NCBI RefSeq assembly: GCF_000786105.1
Contig: NZ_JTEV01000003.1
Span: 62,001-126,000, forward strand
Direction of reading: 5' to 3'
Source: Bdellovibrio sp. ArHS
GTDB taxonomy: Bacteria > Bdellovibrionota > Bdellovibrionia > Bdellovibrionales > Bdellovibrionaceae
DNA length: 64,000 bases
The notes beneath the pieces are model-generated. The model saw only the letters and a program-made list of their open reading frames with translations. It searched no databases and was not told the DNA's origin. Below, one piece after another: positions 33,915 to 42,783 of the stretch. The stretch's first letter is position 1. Each line of letters opens with the position of its first letter. The position numbers and the translations under genes were made by a program.

Positions 33915-35123
33915 TTATTGTGGTTCCACTTTCCAAATTTGTCCTTCATCTGTCGCAATATAAAGATTATCCTCGGGCCCGGTCACCAAAGAACGCATGC
34001 GTGCGGATGGCAGTATTGCCGTGGTCATGGCTTCACGTTCTCCAGAACTGTTCAAATAAAAAATATCCAGTCTTCGTGCGGCCATCATGCCCACGGCAAG
34101 AGTTCCTTCCCATGCCAGCCACTTTGATCCGGTGAGGAAAGTGGCCGGTCCCATGCCTTGTGAGTCGGCGTAAACTACGATCGGTCGCATTGCATTGGGG
34201 AATTTTATGATGTCAGTCATGGGCGTCGGCAATCCACTGGGTTTATTCGAAGTATAGCCGCAATAGTTGTCAGCGCAGGTGACGCCGGGTTCGGGCTGCG
34301 GGTCCCAGCCACCGTTTCCGCCGGGAATCAGGCGTGTGATTTCATCGCTATGGTTGGGACCGTGTTCGGCAATAAATGCCTGCCCGGTCACAGGATGAAA
34401 TGTCAGTCCCTGAACATTGCGATGACCGAACGTAAAAATGCGTGGGTCACCTCCCGAAGGTGTGTTGTTGTTCGGCGCACCGGCGCCATCTGTGGTCACC
34501 CTTAAAACTTTTCCACCGAGCCTGGTCAGGTCTTGGGGAAGTGGCCCATTGTGATTGTCTCCCGTTGTGATATAGAGCAAACCGTCGCGATCGAAGCGAA
34601 TGCGGCCGCCGCTGTGGGAACCCGCGCCACCCCAGGTATTTGCGACGTTCTTGTAAGAAATGTCGGTAACAATGTCATTGCGATCAGAGACGGTTGACAA
34701 GTCATTCGCGACAGTCAATTTGATGACCCTGTTGGTTCGAGGGTTGGAAAGATTTGAAGCCATATAGACGTAGATCAGCCGATTCAGTGAAAACTGAGGA
34801 TCAAGCGCAACGCCCGCCATTCCGGATTGGCCCTCGCAAAACAAATCATTCGCGATGACGGCAGAGCCCGCAGTGCCGAACAGGCGAATAACCGTTCCGT
34901 CAGTCTTACGAACAGAAAGTCCGCGACATTTTTCAGTGAAGAAAAGAGTTCCATCGGGAAGAAACGCCAGGTCCCAGGGATTTTGCAGTCCGGTCATAAA
35001 AGGGGTTTGCACGAGAGTTGGCTCGCGCCAGGATCCTTGAGATTTTTCATTCGTATTGGAGCTTCCGTTGGCACAAGCGGATTGTAAGATGACATAAGCT
35101 ATTAGGATTCTATTTTTAAACAT
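33915..35123 (-). CDS. PQQ-dependent aldose/glucose-sorbosone dehydrogenase, lipoprotein
   Basis: 402 residues. A short signal with a lipobox-like QSAC at residue 17, and GAGGGTGATCG before the ATG. The six-bladed propeller of soluble PQQ glucose dehydrogenase-like proteins is recognisable: NPWDLAFLPDGTLFFTE at the start, GGRIRFDRDGLLYITTGD in the middle, FGHRNVQGLTF, and EHGPNHSDEI. Homologues (Asd/YliI type) oxidise a broad range of sugars with PQQ and calcium in the periplasm. I see no PQQ biosynthesis gene in the window, so the cofactor must be made elsewhere or scavenged. Confidence 0.88.
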   Translation of the reverse strand: MFKNRILIAYVILQSACANGSSNTNEKSQGSWREPTLVQTPFMTGLQNPWDLAFLPDGTLFFTEKCRGLSVRKTDGTVIRLFGTAGSAVIANDLFCEGQSGMAGVALDPQFSLNRLIYVYMASNLSNPRTNRVIKLTVANDLSTVSDRNDIVTDISYKNVANTWGGAGSHSGGRIRFDRDGLLYITTGDNHNGPLPQDLTRLGGKVLRVTTDGAGAPNNNTPSGGDPRIFTFGHRNVQGLTFHPVTGQAFIAEHGPNHSDEITRLIPGGNGGWDPQPEPGVTCADNYCGYTSNKPSGLPTPMTDIIKFPNAMRPIVVYADSQGMGPATFLTGSKWLAWEGTLAVGMMAARRLDIFYLNSSGEREAMTTAILPSARMRSLVTGPEDNLYIATDEGQIWKVEPQ

Positions 35124-35177
35124 CGATCACCCTCTTAATAGATAGAAAAATGAAATTGAATGTGTAAAAAATCGAAC

Positions 35178-35333
35178 TTACTTATCCCGCTTCCGGTTTG
35201 CAGGTAAGGACTTTGTTGAAATCTTACTGGTTGAGCGGGGACCAGGGCCGCGACTGACAATACCTTCGCCATTTTTGGCGGCTTCTTCTTGTTTAACGTC
35301 ATCCGCTTGGGGTGATCTGCCCTTGCTTCCCAT
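35178..35333 (-). CDS. Small basic hydrophilic protein
   Basis: 51 residues from the ATG at 35333, which has GGAGGTTCT just upstream. The sequence is rich in Lys, Arg, Ser, Pro and Gly with no hydrophobic core (MGSKGRSPQADDVKQEEAA..., ending ANRKRDK), so it is probably disordered. I recognise no family. The strong ribosome site is the main reason to call it real. Confidence 0.55.
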   Translation of the reverse strand: MGSKGRSPQADDVKQEEAAKNGEGIVSRGPGPRSTSKISTKSLPANRKRDK

Positions 35334-35463
35334 AGAACCTCCATTTTTTTTGCTTCGATTGTGGCACAGGGATGATGTCTGAAGAACGTCGAAGAGAGGT
35401 GTTTGCGCAATCACAGCTTTTGGGCTGTCTCAGAATGAGATGCGCTGTTGGTTTACGGAATAT

Positions 35464-35490
35464 TAAGATACCCCCGCCTTACTCCGATAA
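35464..35490 (+). promoter_or_regulatory. Possible FliA-like promoter of the papain-like protease
   Basis: TCCGATAA (35483-35490) matches the sigma-28 -10 at seven of eight bases. At exactly 11 bases upstream the -35 position reads TAAGATAC, a weak match. The protease ATG lies 10 bases after the -10. Confidence 0.4.
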
Positions 35491-35500
35491 GTCAGCAGTC

Positions 35501-36547
35501 ATGAAAATCTTCTGGATCGTCGCTTTTTTTCTTTTTATGTCGCAAGCTCACGCGGATGAGAATTGTTCGTCCATAGACTATCGCAAAGAGTTGGGACCGA
35601 ATCGTGACCAAGGGGACTTAAGTTGGTGTTTTGCCTACACGTCGGCGGATCTTATTTCTCAGCGTGTGAAGACGCGGGTTTCTGCAACAGATATCGCTTC
35701 CACGTTTATTTTGGCGGACCCTTATAAGCTTGAAGATTCGAACCGACCCGAAATTAAGCAGTACCTTCAGGACAATCCGGAAATATACACTCGGTTGCAA
35801 AGTGTTCGTCTTGAGGCCGCGGGAAAATACGATCCGCAGCACATCCTTAAAAAAGAAGGTTTGATGGATACGGGCGGCCAAGAAGATGCCGCCATCATTC
35901 TGGCAAATACTAAAGGCATGTGCAGCGAGAAAAACTTCCCATCCACCGAATCAAATCAAACGCGCTTCTTTGACGAGATCATGAAGCTTCATAAGAAGCG
36001 CAACCAGGCGCACGTGAAGAAGAATAATTGTGATCTGTTTCAGACGCAGGCGGATTTCACTTCGGCGGTGGTCGATCCTTTTGCGGTAGCGATCACGAAT
36101 ATTTATGAAGAAGAGCGCGACCGAAAATGCCAGCGAAAGCCGTGGCCCGTGCCACTTGTTCCGATTATGACCAAATACGGAGACAGCCTGGAAGAATACG
36201 AGACACGTATCAAGAAAGGCGAAATCACGAAAGAGCAGGGCGCAAAAAAACTCTTCGAAACCATTGATCATGCATTAGAGAACGGTCGGGTGGCAGGCAT
36301 TGGCTACAATGCTTACACGCTGATGGCACCTGAAGAAGGTGAAGATGCCAAACATGCCGATCACTCCAGTGTTATTGCGGCTCGAAAGAAAGTCGGCGGG
36401 AAATGCCACTATCTCATTCGCAATACATGGGGCAGTGACTGCAGTATCTATTACGAAAAATTTCACAAGCGGTGTGAAAAGGGTAATATCTGGGTCACGA
36501 AAGAAGAACTGAAAGAGTCTTTGTATAGTGTTGTGTATATGAAATAG
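35501..36547 (+). CDS. Papain-like (C1 family) cysteine protease, secreted
   Basis: 348 residues from the ATG at 35501, which gives a clean signal peptide (MKIFWIVAFFLFMSQAHA); the longer frame upstream overlaps the small basic gene region. The C1 signature is present: the oxyanion Gln37 and Cys43 in RDQGDLSWCFAYTSA, a later HADHSSVIA with the catalytic His, and LIRNTWGSDC with the Asn. The insertion between Cys and His is larger than in papain (about 215 residues). It is exported and may digest prey or its own envelope proteins. No propeptide is obvious. Confidence 0.85.
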   Translation: MKIFWIVAFFLFMSQAHADENCSSIDYRKELGPNRDQGDLSWCFAYTSADLISQRVKTRVSATDIASTFILADPYKLEDSNRPEIKQYLQDNPEIYTRLQSVRLEAAGKYDPQHILKKEGLMDTGGQEDAAIILANTKGMCSEKNFPSTESNQTRFFDEIMKLHKKRNQAHVKKNNCDLFQTQADFTSAVVDPFAVAITNIYEEERDRKCQRKPWPVPLVPIMTKYGDSLEEYETRIKKGEITKEQGAKKLFETIDHALENGRVAGIGYNAYTLMAPEEGEDAKHADHSSVIAARKKVGGKCHYLIRNTWGSDCSIYYEKFHKRCEKGNIWVTKEELKESLYSVVYMK

Positions 36548-36569
36548 CCCTCGACCAAGGTGTCGAAAT

Positions 36570-36597
36570 TCAAGTTCTCATTCAGAAAATCCGATAT
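36570..36597 (+). promoter_or_regulatory. Possible FliA-like promoter of flaG
   Basis: TCAAGTTC (36570-36577), 12 bases, TCCGATAT (36590-36597). Each half matches the sigma-28 consensus at six of eight positions. The ATG lies only 9 bases after the -10, so the message would be almost leaderless. Confidence 0.5.
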
Positions 36598-36606
36598 AAA
36601 GCTCGT

Positions 36607-36981
36607 ATGAATATCAAAGGAATGATTTCGAATATTCTGCCCAATAATGAAGTTCGCAATGTCGAACGGATCGGGCAGGCTATTAAGTCGGATCAAACCA
36701 ATGATCGCGATGCCAACGGCCAAGAAACCTATTCCGGCAATCAAGAACAGCGCGAACCCATGACAGAAGAACAGCTTGAGAAAGCGATGGAGCATTTGCG
36801 CAGTCTGCCGGCGATGAAGGAACACAAGTGGACTGTTGAGTTGGATGCCGATGAAAAAGGACGCTTCGTTGTCGTGAAAGACAACCTGGGCGCCGTGATT
36901 CGCCGAATTCCCGAACTTGAATTGTGGACTTTACCCTCGGACAACTCTCCTCGAGGACAGTTACTAAAGCGATCTGCTTAA
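36607..36981 (+). CDS. flaG: FlaG-like flagellar protein
   Basis: 124 residues. The C-terminal half fits FlaG: a strand-rich WTVELDADEKGRFVVVKD followed by GAVIRRIPELELW, like the family's V-x-D-x-x-x-G-E-V-I-R-Q-I-P. The N-terminal 60 residues are polar and variable, as usual. FlaG is encoded just before fliD and fliS in many bacteria and affects filament length; that order is kept here. There is no Shine-Dalgarno before ATG36607. The next in-frame ATG (36622) has AAAGGA too close to it. Confidence 0.8.
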   Translation: MNIKGMISNILPNNEVRNVERIGQAIKSDQTNDRDANGQETYSGNQEQREPMTEEQLEKAMEHLRSLPAMKEHKWTVELDADEKGRFVVVKDNLGAVIRRIPELELWTLPSDNSPRGQLLKRSA

Positions 36982-36986
36982 TTATT

Positions 36987-37003
36987 TTTGCTTTCGCAGC
37001 AAA
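36987..37003 (+). terminator. Small hairpin between flaG and fliD
   Basis: TTTGCT-TTCGC-AGCAAA, six pairs, directly after flaG. Without a T tract it may only slow transcription between flaG and fliD. I see no convincing fliD promoter in the 172-base gap. Confidence 0.3.
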
Positions 37004-37153
37004 TGCTTCCTAGATAGACGTCCAGAGAAACGCCCCTCTGTCAAAATCCCTGCGGGATAAAATTCAATACAGCCCGGAAATCCTCTGCACTGGCCCTTTC
37101 GAGAGACATTTAATTGACTCACGATTCTTGCCTCACTTTGACACAATGAATTC

Positions 37154-38521
37154 ATGGCAGGAATACGCTTTACAGGGATGGCCTCTGGCTTACCACCAAA
37201 TATCGTTGATCAGCTTATGGAAGCTGAGCGTATTCCCGTGAAACAAATGGAAGTGCAGAAGACCAAGCAGGAAGACAAGTTGAAGCTTGTCACTGATTTG
37301 GAAACCAAAGTCAGCGACATCACAAAAAATCTGGGAGAGCTGACTTCCACAAGCGGTTTCATCGACAAGAAATTTGTCAGCGGTGATCCGAATGTGATTG
37401 AGGGGCAAGTCGACCCGAACTCGGCGATCCCCGGGGACTACTCCATTGAAGTGGTGCAATTGGCGCAAAAGCCGGCGGCTATTTCAAATGGATTTCCCGA
37501 TAAGAACGAAACCCAGATCGGCGTGGGTTATATCAAGTTCGATACTCCGGAAGGAGTGAAGGAAGTTTACATTAATGGCGCTAACTCAACATTGGAAGGC
37601 GTGGTGAAGCAAATCAACGCCGCCAATGTCGGATTGAAGGCGCAAGTGTTGGAAGATCGAAAGGACGCGGAAAATCCTTTTAAACTTTTGATTTCCGGTC
37701 TTTCAACAGGAAAAGACAATCAGGTGGCCTTTCCGAAGATTTATCTTTTGGACGGTGACCAGGACATGTATTTCGACCAATCCCGCCCGGCCCAGAATGC
37801 CAAGGTGAAAGTCGACGGATTTGAAATTGAGCTTCCTGATAATAAGTCCACGGATTTAATTCCGGGTGTGACTTTGGATTTCAAGTCGGCGGCCCCGGGA
37901 CGCGAAATTCGCATGAGTGTAAAAGAAAATCTGGAAGTCATCAGCGGTAAAATCAAAAGTTTCGTTGAGGCTTATAACGGTGCTTTGGACTTCATCCAAA
38001 AGCAGAGCAAGTTGCAGGCGGGTGACGGCAAGAATCCCAAACTGGGTCCTTTGGGCGGTGATGGGATGCTTCGTTCGATCGAGAACTCACTGCGCCGAGT
38101 GATTCTGAATCCGACAATGGGTGTAGAGACACCGATTCGTCGTGTGGGTGAGTTGGGGATTGAGTTTAATAGAAACGGTACCTTGAACTTCAATCAGGAC
38201 AAATTCAACAAAGTGTTGAATGCGAATCCTCAAGGGGTGGCGGCTTTCTTTAGGGGAGACGGCTTTAGCACGGGATTTGTGTCGACGGTGAAGCGAGAGA
38301 TCGGAAACTTAATGAACGGTCAGTTTGGAACTATTGCAAATCGTAAAAAGGGTTTGCAGGACCGGATCAATCAGGTCAACGGACGGATTGAAACCAAGGA
38401 ACGTCAGTTGGAGCGAAAAGAGGAAAGTCTGCGACGTAAATTCGCGGACCTGGAATCGAAGATGTCGGACATGCAGGCGCAACAGGCTCGTTTCGCCGCG
38501 ATGGCTCCGAAAGCGGGTTAA
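37154..38521 (+). CDS. fliD: Flagellar filament cap protein FliD (HAP2)
   Basis: 455 residues. The N-terminal FliD domain starts with GIRFTGMASGLPPNIVDQLMEAERIPV, the classic hook-associated protein 2 entry, and the C-terminal part ends with a long coiled coil (RINQVNGRIETKERQLERKEESLRRKF) that inserts into the filament. The cap aids insertion of flagellin subunits at the growing tip. The protein has no signal peptide because it leaves through the flagellar export apparatus. fliS follows 38 bases later. Confidence 0.95.
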   Translation: MAGIRFTGMASGLPPNIVDQLMEAERIPVKQMEVQKTKQEDKLKLVTDLETKVSDITKNLGELTSTSGFIDKKFVSGDPNVIEGQVDPNSAIPGDYSIEVVQLAQKPAAISNGFPDKNETQIGVGYIKFDTPEGVKEVYINGANSTLEGVVKQINAANVGLKAQVLEDRKDAENPFKLLISGLSTGKDNQVAFPKIYLLDGDQDMYFDQSRPAQNAKVKVDGFEIELPDNKSTDLIPGVTLDFKSAAPGREIRMSVKENLEVISGKIKSFVEAYNGALDFIQKQSKLQAGDGKNPKLGPLGGDGMLRSIENSLRRVILNPTMGVETPIRRVGELGIEFNRNGTLNFNQDKFNKVLNANPQGVAAFFRGDGFSTGFVSTVKREIGNLMNGQFGTIANRKKGLQDRINQVNGRIETKERQLERKEESLRRKFADLESKMSDMQAQQARFAAMAPKAG

Positions 38522-38559
38522 AGGTTCGGAACTTTTTAGAGTTGAGGGTGTGAGGGACT

Positions 38560-38955
38560 ATGAACAAGAACGCGTACCAAAAATATAAAACGACCTCGGT
38601 GCAAAGTGCCAGTCGCGAGAAGATTCTTTTGATGCTTTATGAAGGAGCGATCAAATTCACAAAGCTGGCAATCAAAGCCATTGAGGAAAAAAAGATTGCG
38701 GACCGGGGTATGAATATCGGGCGGGCGTTCGATATTATCATGGAATTGAACAACACCTTGGATCACAAGGTCGGCGGCGACGTCGCGGTTCAGTTAGAAC
38801 AGCTCTATATGTTCATGATGGAACAGTATACCAAAGCCAACATCTCGGGGGATGTGGAACCCTTGAAGGCCAACTTAAAGCTGTTAAACACGCTTTATGA
38901 TGGCTGGGTGCAGGCCGTTGAAAAATTGAAGAAAGAAACAGAAAAAGCAGGCTAA
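38560..38955 (+). CDS. fliS: Flagellin export chaperone FliS
   Basis: 131 residues. The start reads NAYQKYKTTSVQSASREKILLMLYEGAIKF, the standard FliS signature with MLYEGAIKF. It is a cytoplasmic four-helix chaperone that keeps flagellin unfolded before export. It is in the expected position downstream of fliD, and GAGGG precedes the ATG. Confidence 0.96.
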   Translation: MNKNAYQKYKTTSVQSASREKILLMLYEGAIKFTKLAIKAIEEKKIADRGMNIGRAFDIIMELNNTLDHKVGGDVAVQLEQLYMFMMEQYTKANISGDVEPLKANLKLLNTLYDGWVQAVEKLKKETEKAG

Positions 38956-38974
38956 AAATTCCCACGGAGGGGAC

Positions 38975-39400
38975 ATGACTAGGATTATCACGTTGCTGAA
39001 CGAAAAGAATCACTACCTCGAGAAGTTCTATTCACTGAATGAAGTGGAGTTGGCGAACTTTGCCCAAGGGCAGTTTGATAACTTGGAGCACTTTTATCAG
39101 ACTCGCGAAAGAATTCTTGAAGTTCTAAAATACGTCGACGCACAAATCGAAAAAGTGCACGACGAAGAAGCACAGCAAAACGGCATCACGGAAGGTGAGC
39201 GTCGCGAAGTGAAAGAGGCGTTGGCAATCAAGGATGAATATGTTGCCCGCATAATCGAACAGGATATCCAAGTCTTGGCTTGCATTGAGATGGCGAAGAA
39301 CTCGATCATCCGTGAGCTTCAAGAAGTGCGACGGTCTCGCAAAGCGGTGGGTGGTTATAAGAGCAAGACTTTCAATAATCGCTTGAACGAAGAGGTCTAG
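38975..39400 (+). CDS. Probable flagellar chaperone (FlgN/FliT-like helical protein)
   Basis: 141 residues, nearly all helix with heptad-like leucines, and a strong ribosome site (GGAGGGG). It lies 19 bases after fliS, where fliT-type chaperones are usually found. The sequence has EKNHYLEKFYSLNEVELANFAQGQFDNLEHFY, similar in pattern to FlgN/FliT helices 1-2. I call the function by position and shape, not by a diagnostic motif. Confidence 0.65.
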   Translation: MTRIITLLNEKNHYLEKFYSLNEVELANFAQGQFDNLEHFYQTRERILEVLKYVDAQIEKVHDEEAQQNGITEGERREVKEALAIKDEYVARIIEQDIQVLACIEMAKNSIIRELQEVRRSRKAVGGYKSKTFNNRLNEEV

Positions 39401-39499
39401 GAAAATATTTCCTGACAAAATCATGACGGCAAGTTCAGGCAAAGAGTCAAATCTCCCCGCCGAACTTGCCTCAAATCTCATAAAAGTGAAATAAAGCTT

Positions 39500-39515
39500 T
39501 GGCATCTGTGTTGCT
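39500..39515 (+). promoter_or_regulatory. Sigma-54 promoter
   Basis: TGGCATCTGTGTTGCT has the invariant GG (39501-39502), ten bases, GC (39513-39514), and agrees with the consensus TGGCAYG-N4-TTGCW at most other positions. It lies about 31 bases before the start of the TPR gene, leaving a leader of roughly 20 bases with CGAGGAG as ribosome site. It needs an enhancer-binding activator. Confidence 0.72.
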
Positions 39516-39545
39516 CCTACTATTTTCCCGAGGAGACCTATTCAG

Positions 39546-40595
39546 ATGTTGGAAAATCAGATCGTTCAAAAGTCCAGTGATTTATCTGGAATTAATGCAA
39601 ATGCCGAAAGTCCTGTTAAAGAGTCCGGCAAAATCTATTTTGACCCACAACAAGCTATCTCAGAATTTGAAGCCGAGTCACAGACAGAGAAAGAAGCTCC
39701 TGTTCAGGATCCTCGTGTTGCTAAGTTCATCCAAAATGCCCGTCTCTTGATGAAGCACAAAGAATATTCTTTGGCGATGAATCTTCTGCGTCAGGCGAGC
39801 AACGTGGATTCGAAGAATCCAGCGACACTTCAACTTTTGGCATCTTGCCTGGAGACAACGTCTCGCCTGGACGAAGCTTTGGTTGCGCGTAAGACCTTGG
39901 CGCAAGTTGACTACAACTTCGAAAATATGTGTCGCTACGCCACGATGCTTTATAAGGTGGGCCGCGATCAGGAAGCACTAGATAAGTATTTCGAAGCTTT
40001 GGCCATCTTGACAGAAGAAAACGACTATCTGTTCGAGGTCTATAAAAACATGGGTAACATCTTTGTCCGACAAGGCGACTTTGATGCGGCCGAAGAATAC
40101 TATAATAAAGCTTATACGATGAATTCGCAGAGCGACATTCTTCTGGTGAACTTCGGAACATTGGAAGTACAACGAAATGACTTCGACAAGTCTTTGTATT
40201 GTTTCCGCAAAGCCGTCGAGATCAATCCCGAAAATGACAAAGCTTGGGTCGGGTTGGCAATGGTCCACAACCAGTTCGGTGATAGTGATCTGGCTTGGGC
40301 AAACATAGAGTCGGCTTTGGATATCAATCCGCAAAATAGAACGGCGGTTCATTTGGCGGCTAACTGGGGTTTGCGCGATGGTAAGCTGCAAAAAGCTATT
40401 GAAGCTTTGCAATCGTATCTGGCCTCTGTCGAGGAAGATGAAGACATGTCCTTGGTGTTGATCAATCTGTTCTGCTCGGCAGGGCAGGTCGATAAGGCCT
40501 TGATTGAGATGGAGAGAGTTCTGTTGTGGAATCCCGATCACAAAGAGGTCCGCGAACTGAAAAAGAAGATTCTTCACTCTCAAAAGGTGGCTTAG
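39546..40595 (+). CDS. TPR-repeat protein
   Basis: 349 residues. After a 60-residue polar start, at least six tetratricopeptide repeats follow (for example AVEINPENDKAWVGLAMVHNQFGDSDLAWANIESALDINPQ with the typical A-x-x-x-P spacing). TPR proteins act as scaffolds and occur in flagellar glycosylation and assembly loci. It is the first gene after the sigma-54 promoter and is followed by the Rossmann, GT9 and kinase genes with minimal spacing. The substrate or partner is not known. Confidence 0.85.
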   Translation: MLENQIVQKSSDLSGINANAESPVKESGKIYFDPQQAISEFEAESQTEKEAPVQDPRVAKFIQNARLLMKHKEYSLAMNLLRQASNVDSKNPATLQLLASCLETTSRLDEALVARKTLAQVDYNFENMCRYATMLYKVGRDQEALDKYFEALAILTEENDYLFEVYKNMGNIFVRQGDFDAAEEYYNKAYTMNSQSDILLVNFGTLEVQRNDFDKSLYCFRKAVEINPENDKAWVGLAMVHNQFGDSDLAWANIESALDINPQNRTAVHLAANWGLRDGKLQKAIEALQSYLASVEEDEDMSLVLINLFCSAGQVDKALIEMERVLLWNPDHKEVRELKKKILHSQKVA

Positions 40596-40597
40596 TT

Positions 40598-41209
40598 ATG
40601 TCGATGATTACATTTTCTGAAAATCATGAATCGACTTTGGTGGCCTTTGAATCCGGTGAAGCTTTGGCGTCCTTGCGCGATCCGCGTGGTGAAGCCTTGA
40701 AGTGGGTGTACTCTTTAGGCGCAATTCCCACTTCGCATGTCGTGGTTGTCGGCCTGGGCTCAGGATTTCATATTGCCGCGTTGGCGGACCTCGACCCAAC
40801 TCTTAAAATCACCGTGGTCGAGTCGCGAGAATCGTTGATTCCTGTTTTTCGTTCACAATTTCCGGAGCTGCAGGACCGCATTGAAATCGCGGTGGTGCAG
40901 AACGTGCAAGATATTTATAAAGCGGATTTCTTTCAGGAAATCCTGAGCAGTCGTTCTTACGTCCTTTCCTTCAACGAATGTTGGGGGCAAAATACGCAAT
41001 TCTTTTCCGAGGTTTTTGCTGCATTGACGGGACGCTCGGTTGAATCCGTGAAATATCATTTTGAAGAATTTAATATCAATATCAAAGCTTTGTATTTGGA
41101 GCAGAACAAACTTCTTTCCCTAAAGGACCTGGTGCCCGTAGTGGAAGCGTCGGTGATGCCTGAAAATAAAAAGCAGATTTTCCGTCTACTCGGTGAATTG
41201 GTGAAATAA
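40598..41209 (+). CDS. Rossmann-fold protein of the flagellar cluster
   Basis: 203 residues from the ATG at 40598, three bases after the TPR stop and with AAGGTGG upstream; an upstream start inside the TPR gene is unlikely. VVVVGLGSGFHIAAL followed by TVVESRE is the G-x-G-x-G nucleotide-binding loop plus acidic strand end of SAM-dependent or Maf-type flagellin glycosyltransferase N-domains. At 203 residues it is much shorter than Maf proteins. The stop overlaps the next start (TAATGA). Confidence 0.65.
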   Translation: MSMITFSENHESTLVAFESGEALASLRDPRGEALKWVYSLGAIPTSHVVVVGLGSGFHIAALADLDPTLKITVVESRESLIPVFRSQFPELQDRIEIAVVQNVQDIYKADFFQEILSSRSYVLSFNECWGQNTQFFSEVFAALTGRSVESVKYHFEEFNINIKALYLEQNKLLSLKDLVPVVEASVMPENKKQIFRLLGELVK

Positions 41210-42783
41210 TGAAAATATTAGTGCTGTCGCTGTTAAGATTGGGCGATATCATTCAACAAGCACCCTTGCTTAAAGGGTTGCGCGAGAAGAATCCTGACGC
41301 CGAGATTCATCTGCTTTTGAATCGTCAGTTCGCGAACGTTGAAAAAATTCTGGACGGCGTTGTTGATGAGTATATTTACTTTGAGCGCGAGGCTTTGCAA
41401 AAAAGTTTGGGTGACGCCTCTTGCAATATTCTTTGGTCTTATCAGCAAGTGGAAAAATTTGTGGAAAGCCTTAACAGCGAAGGCTTTGATCAGGTCATCA
41501 ATCTGACCCATAATAAGCTCAGTGCGTATTTGATGGGCACTTTGAACGTGCCTGACAAAAGAGGCCTTTACCAGCAAGAGGGTCGCTTTCAAGGCCTGTC
41601 CAATCGTTGGCTGCGCTACTTCAATGATCGTTTTTCCGGGACCCAGAAGTCCCTGTTCCATTACGTGGAGCTGTTAGGGAAAGCCTTCGACATTCCGATC
41701 GAAATGCAGAACTTAACACCTGCCAGAAAAAGCAAGCTTGTGCTGCTTCAATGTCTGACCAGTGATCAAAAGAAGAACTGGGGTTTGGATAGATTTCAGC
41801 AGTTGAAACGAACGATTGAGATTTCACTCGTCGATTATGAAGTCATGGTTTTAGGGGCTGCTTTTGAGCGGGACACGCTTTTGGAAGTGTTTCCTGAAAA
41901 GGATCTGCTTATTTGCGATCTTCCCGAAGCACGCAAACATTTACAGAACGCGGCCCTGCTAATTTCCGGGGACACAAGTATCAAACACATGGCGGCCCAG
42001 CTCGGCACGCCTATTGTGGAAATTGCGATTGGCAGCAGCGATCCCGCTAAAACAGCGGCGTATTCATCTCGTGCCGTGGTCATTCAAACTCAAGTTGCGT
42101 GCGCGCCCTGTGCGCATTCACAGGCCTGCCCTCAGCCTAGTCATCTTTGTGCTGAGGATGTTTCAGTCGAACAGGTGTTTGGCGCGGTGTGGGATCAACT
42201 GAGTGGTGAAAAAATGGCGCAAAGAAATCTACAGCTTTCTTTAGAAAAAGCCGTTTGGACTTTATATTTGGATAAAGCCAACGCTCAGGTGGAACCTTTT
42301 TACGCTTCGGCCGTGGCCCAGTTTTTAAACCATCATCCATTAGAAAGTTTAAAGGCGGCACTACCGGCCTGGAATGAACGGACGGCAGACTATCGTCGCT
42401 GGCTTGAAAAAGCCAATGAGGTTTTGCCGACGCGGGAAGAGCTTGCGATAAAGCGAAGTTTTCAAACTTCAGATATCGCGGATCTGATTCTATGTGCGCA
42501 AGAAATTCTGAAGTCAAAGAAAGATGAGGTCGGCTACTTCCAGGTTTTTGTGGAAGCGTTGCTGTCTCGATTCAATCAGCCTGTGCAAATCTATGACCGT
42601 GTTGCGGCGGCGTTACAAGATGTTGAAGAGCTATTGAGTATTCGCGAATCATTCACTCGTCATTTGCAAACGATCTCTATGGAAGGGGCATACTATGCAA
42701 AAGGAATTGGACAACTATCTATCGGTGGCTTTGAAGAGATTGGAAAAGGCCTACAGCCAAATCCTCAAAACGCAGAGTTATAA
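41209..42783 (+). CDS. Glycosyltransferase family 9 (heptosyltransferase-like), extended
   Basis: 524 residues, against about 340 for typical GT9. The N-terminal 340 residues are a GT-B GT9 enzyme: MKILVLSLLRLGDIIQQAPLLKGLRE, DLLICDLPEARKHLQNAALLISGDTSIKHMAAQLGTPIVEI, and a Cys-rich CAPCAHSQACPQPSHLC loop as in WaaF-type enzymes. The last 180 residues are helical and match nothing I know. Being in a flagellar operon, it may glycosylate a flagellar protein instead of lipopolysaccharide core. It overlaps the next small frame. Confidence 0.85.
   Translation: MKILVLSLLRLGDIIQQAPLLKGLREKNPDAEIHLLLNRQFANVEKILDGVVDEYIYFEREALQKSLGDASCNILWSYQQVEKFVESLNSEGFDQVINLTHNKLSAYLMGTLNVPDKRGLYQQEGRFQGLSNRWLRYFNDRFSGTQKSLFHYVELLGKAFDIPIEMQNLTPARKSKLVLLQCLTSDQKKNWGLDRFQQLKRTIEISLVDYEVMVLGAAFERDTLLEVFPEKDLLICDLPEARKHLQNAALLISGDTSIKHMAAQLGTPIVEIAIGSSDPAKTAAYSSRAVVIQTQVACAPCAHSQACPQPSHLCAEDVSVEQVFGAVWDQLSGEKMAQRNLQLSLEKAVWTLYLDKANAQVEPFYASAVAQFLNHHPLESLKAALPAWNERTADYRRWLEKANEVLPTREELAIKRSFQTSDIADLILCAQEILKSKKDEVGYFQVFVEALLSRFNQPVQIYDRVAAALQDVEELLSIRESFTRHLQTISMEGAYYAKGIGQLSIGGFEEIGKGLQPNPQNAEL

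Noticed and set aside
36603-36606. A Shine-Dalgarno for flaG
   Set aside because: None is present; AAAGGA lies after the first ATG and touches the second one.
37112-37147. Sigma-70 promoter TTGACT with CACAAT before fliD
   Set aside because: The spacing is 22 bases, too long, and no better -10 is present.
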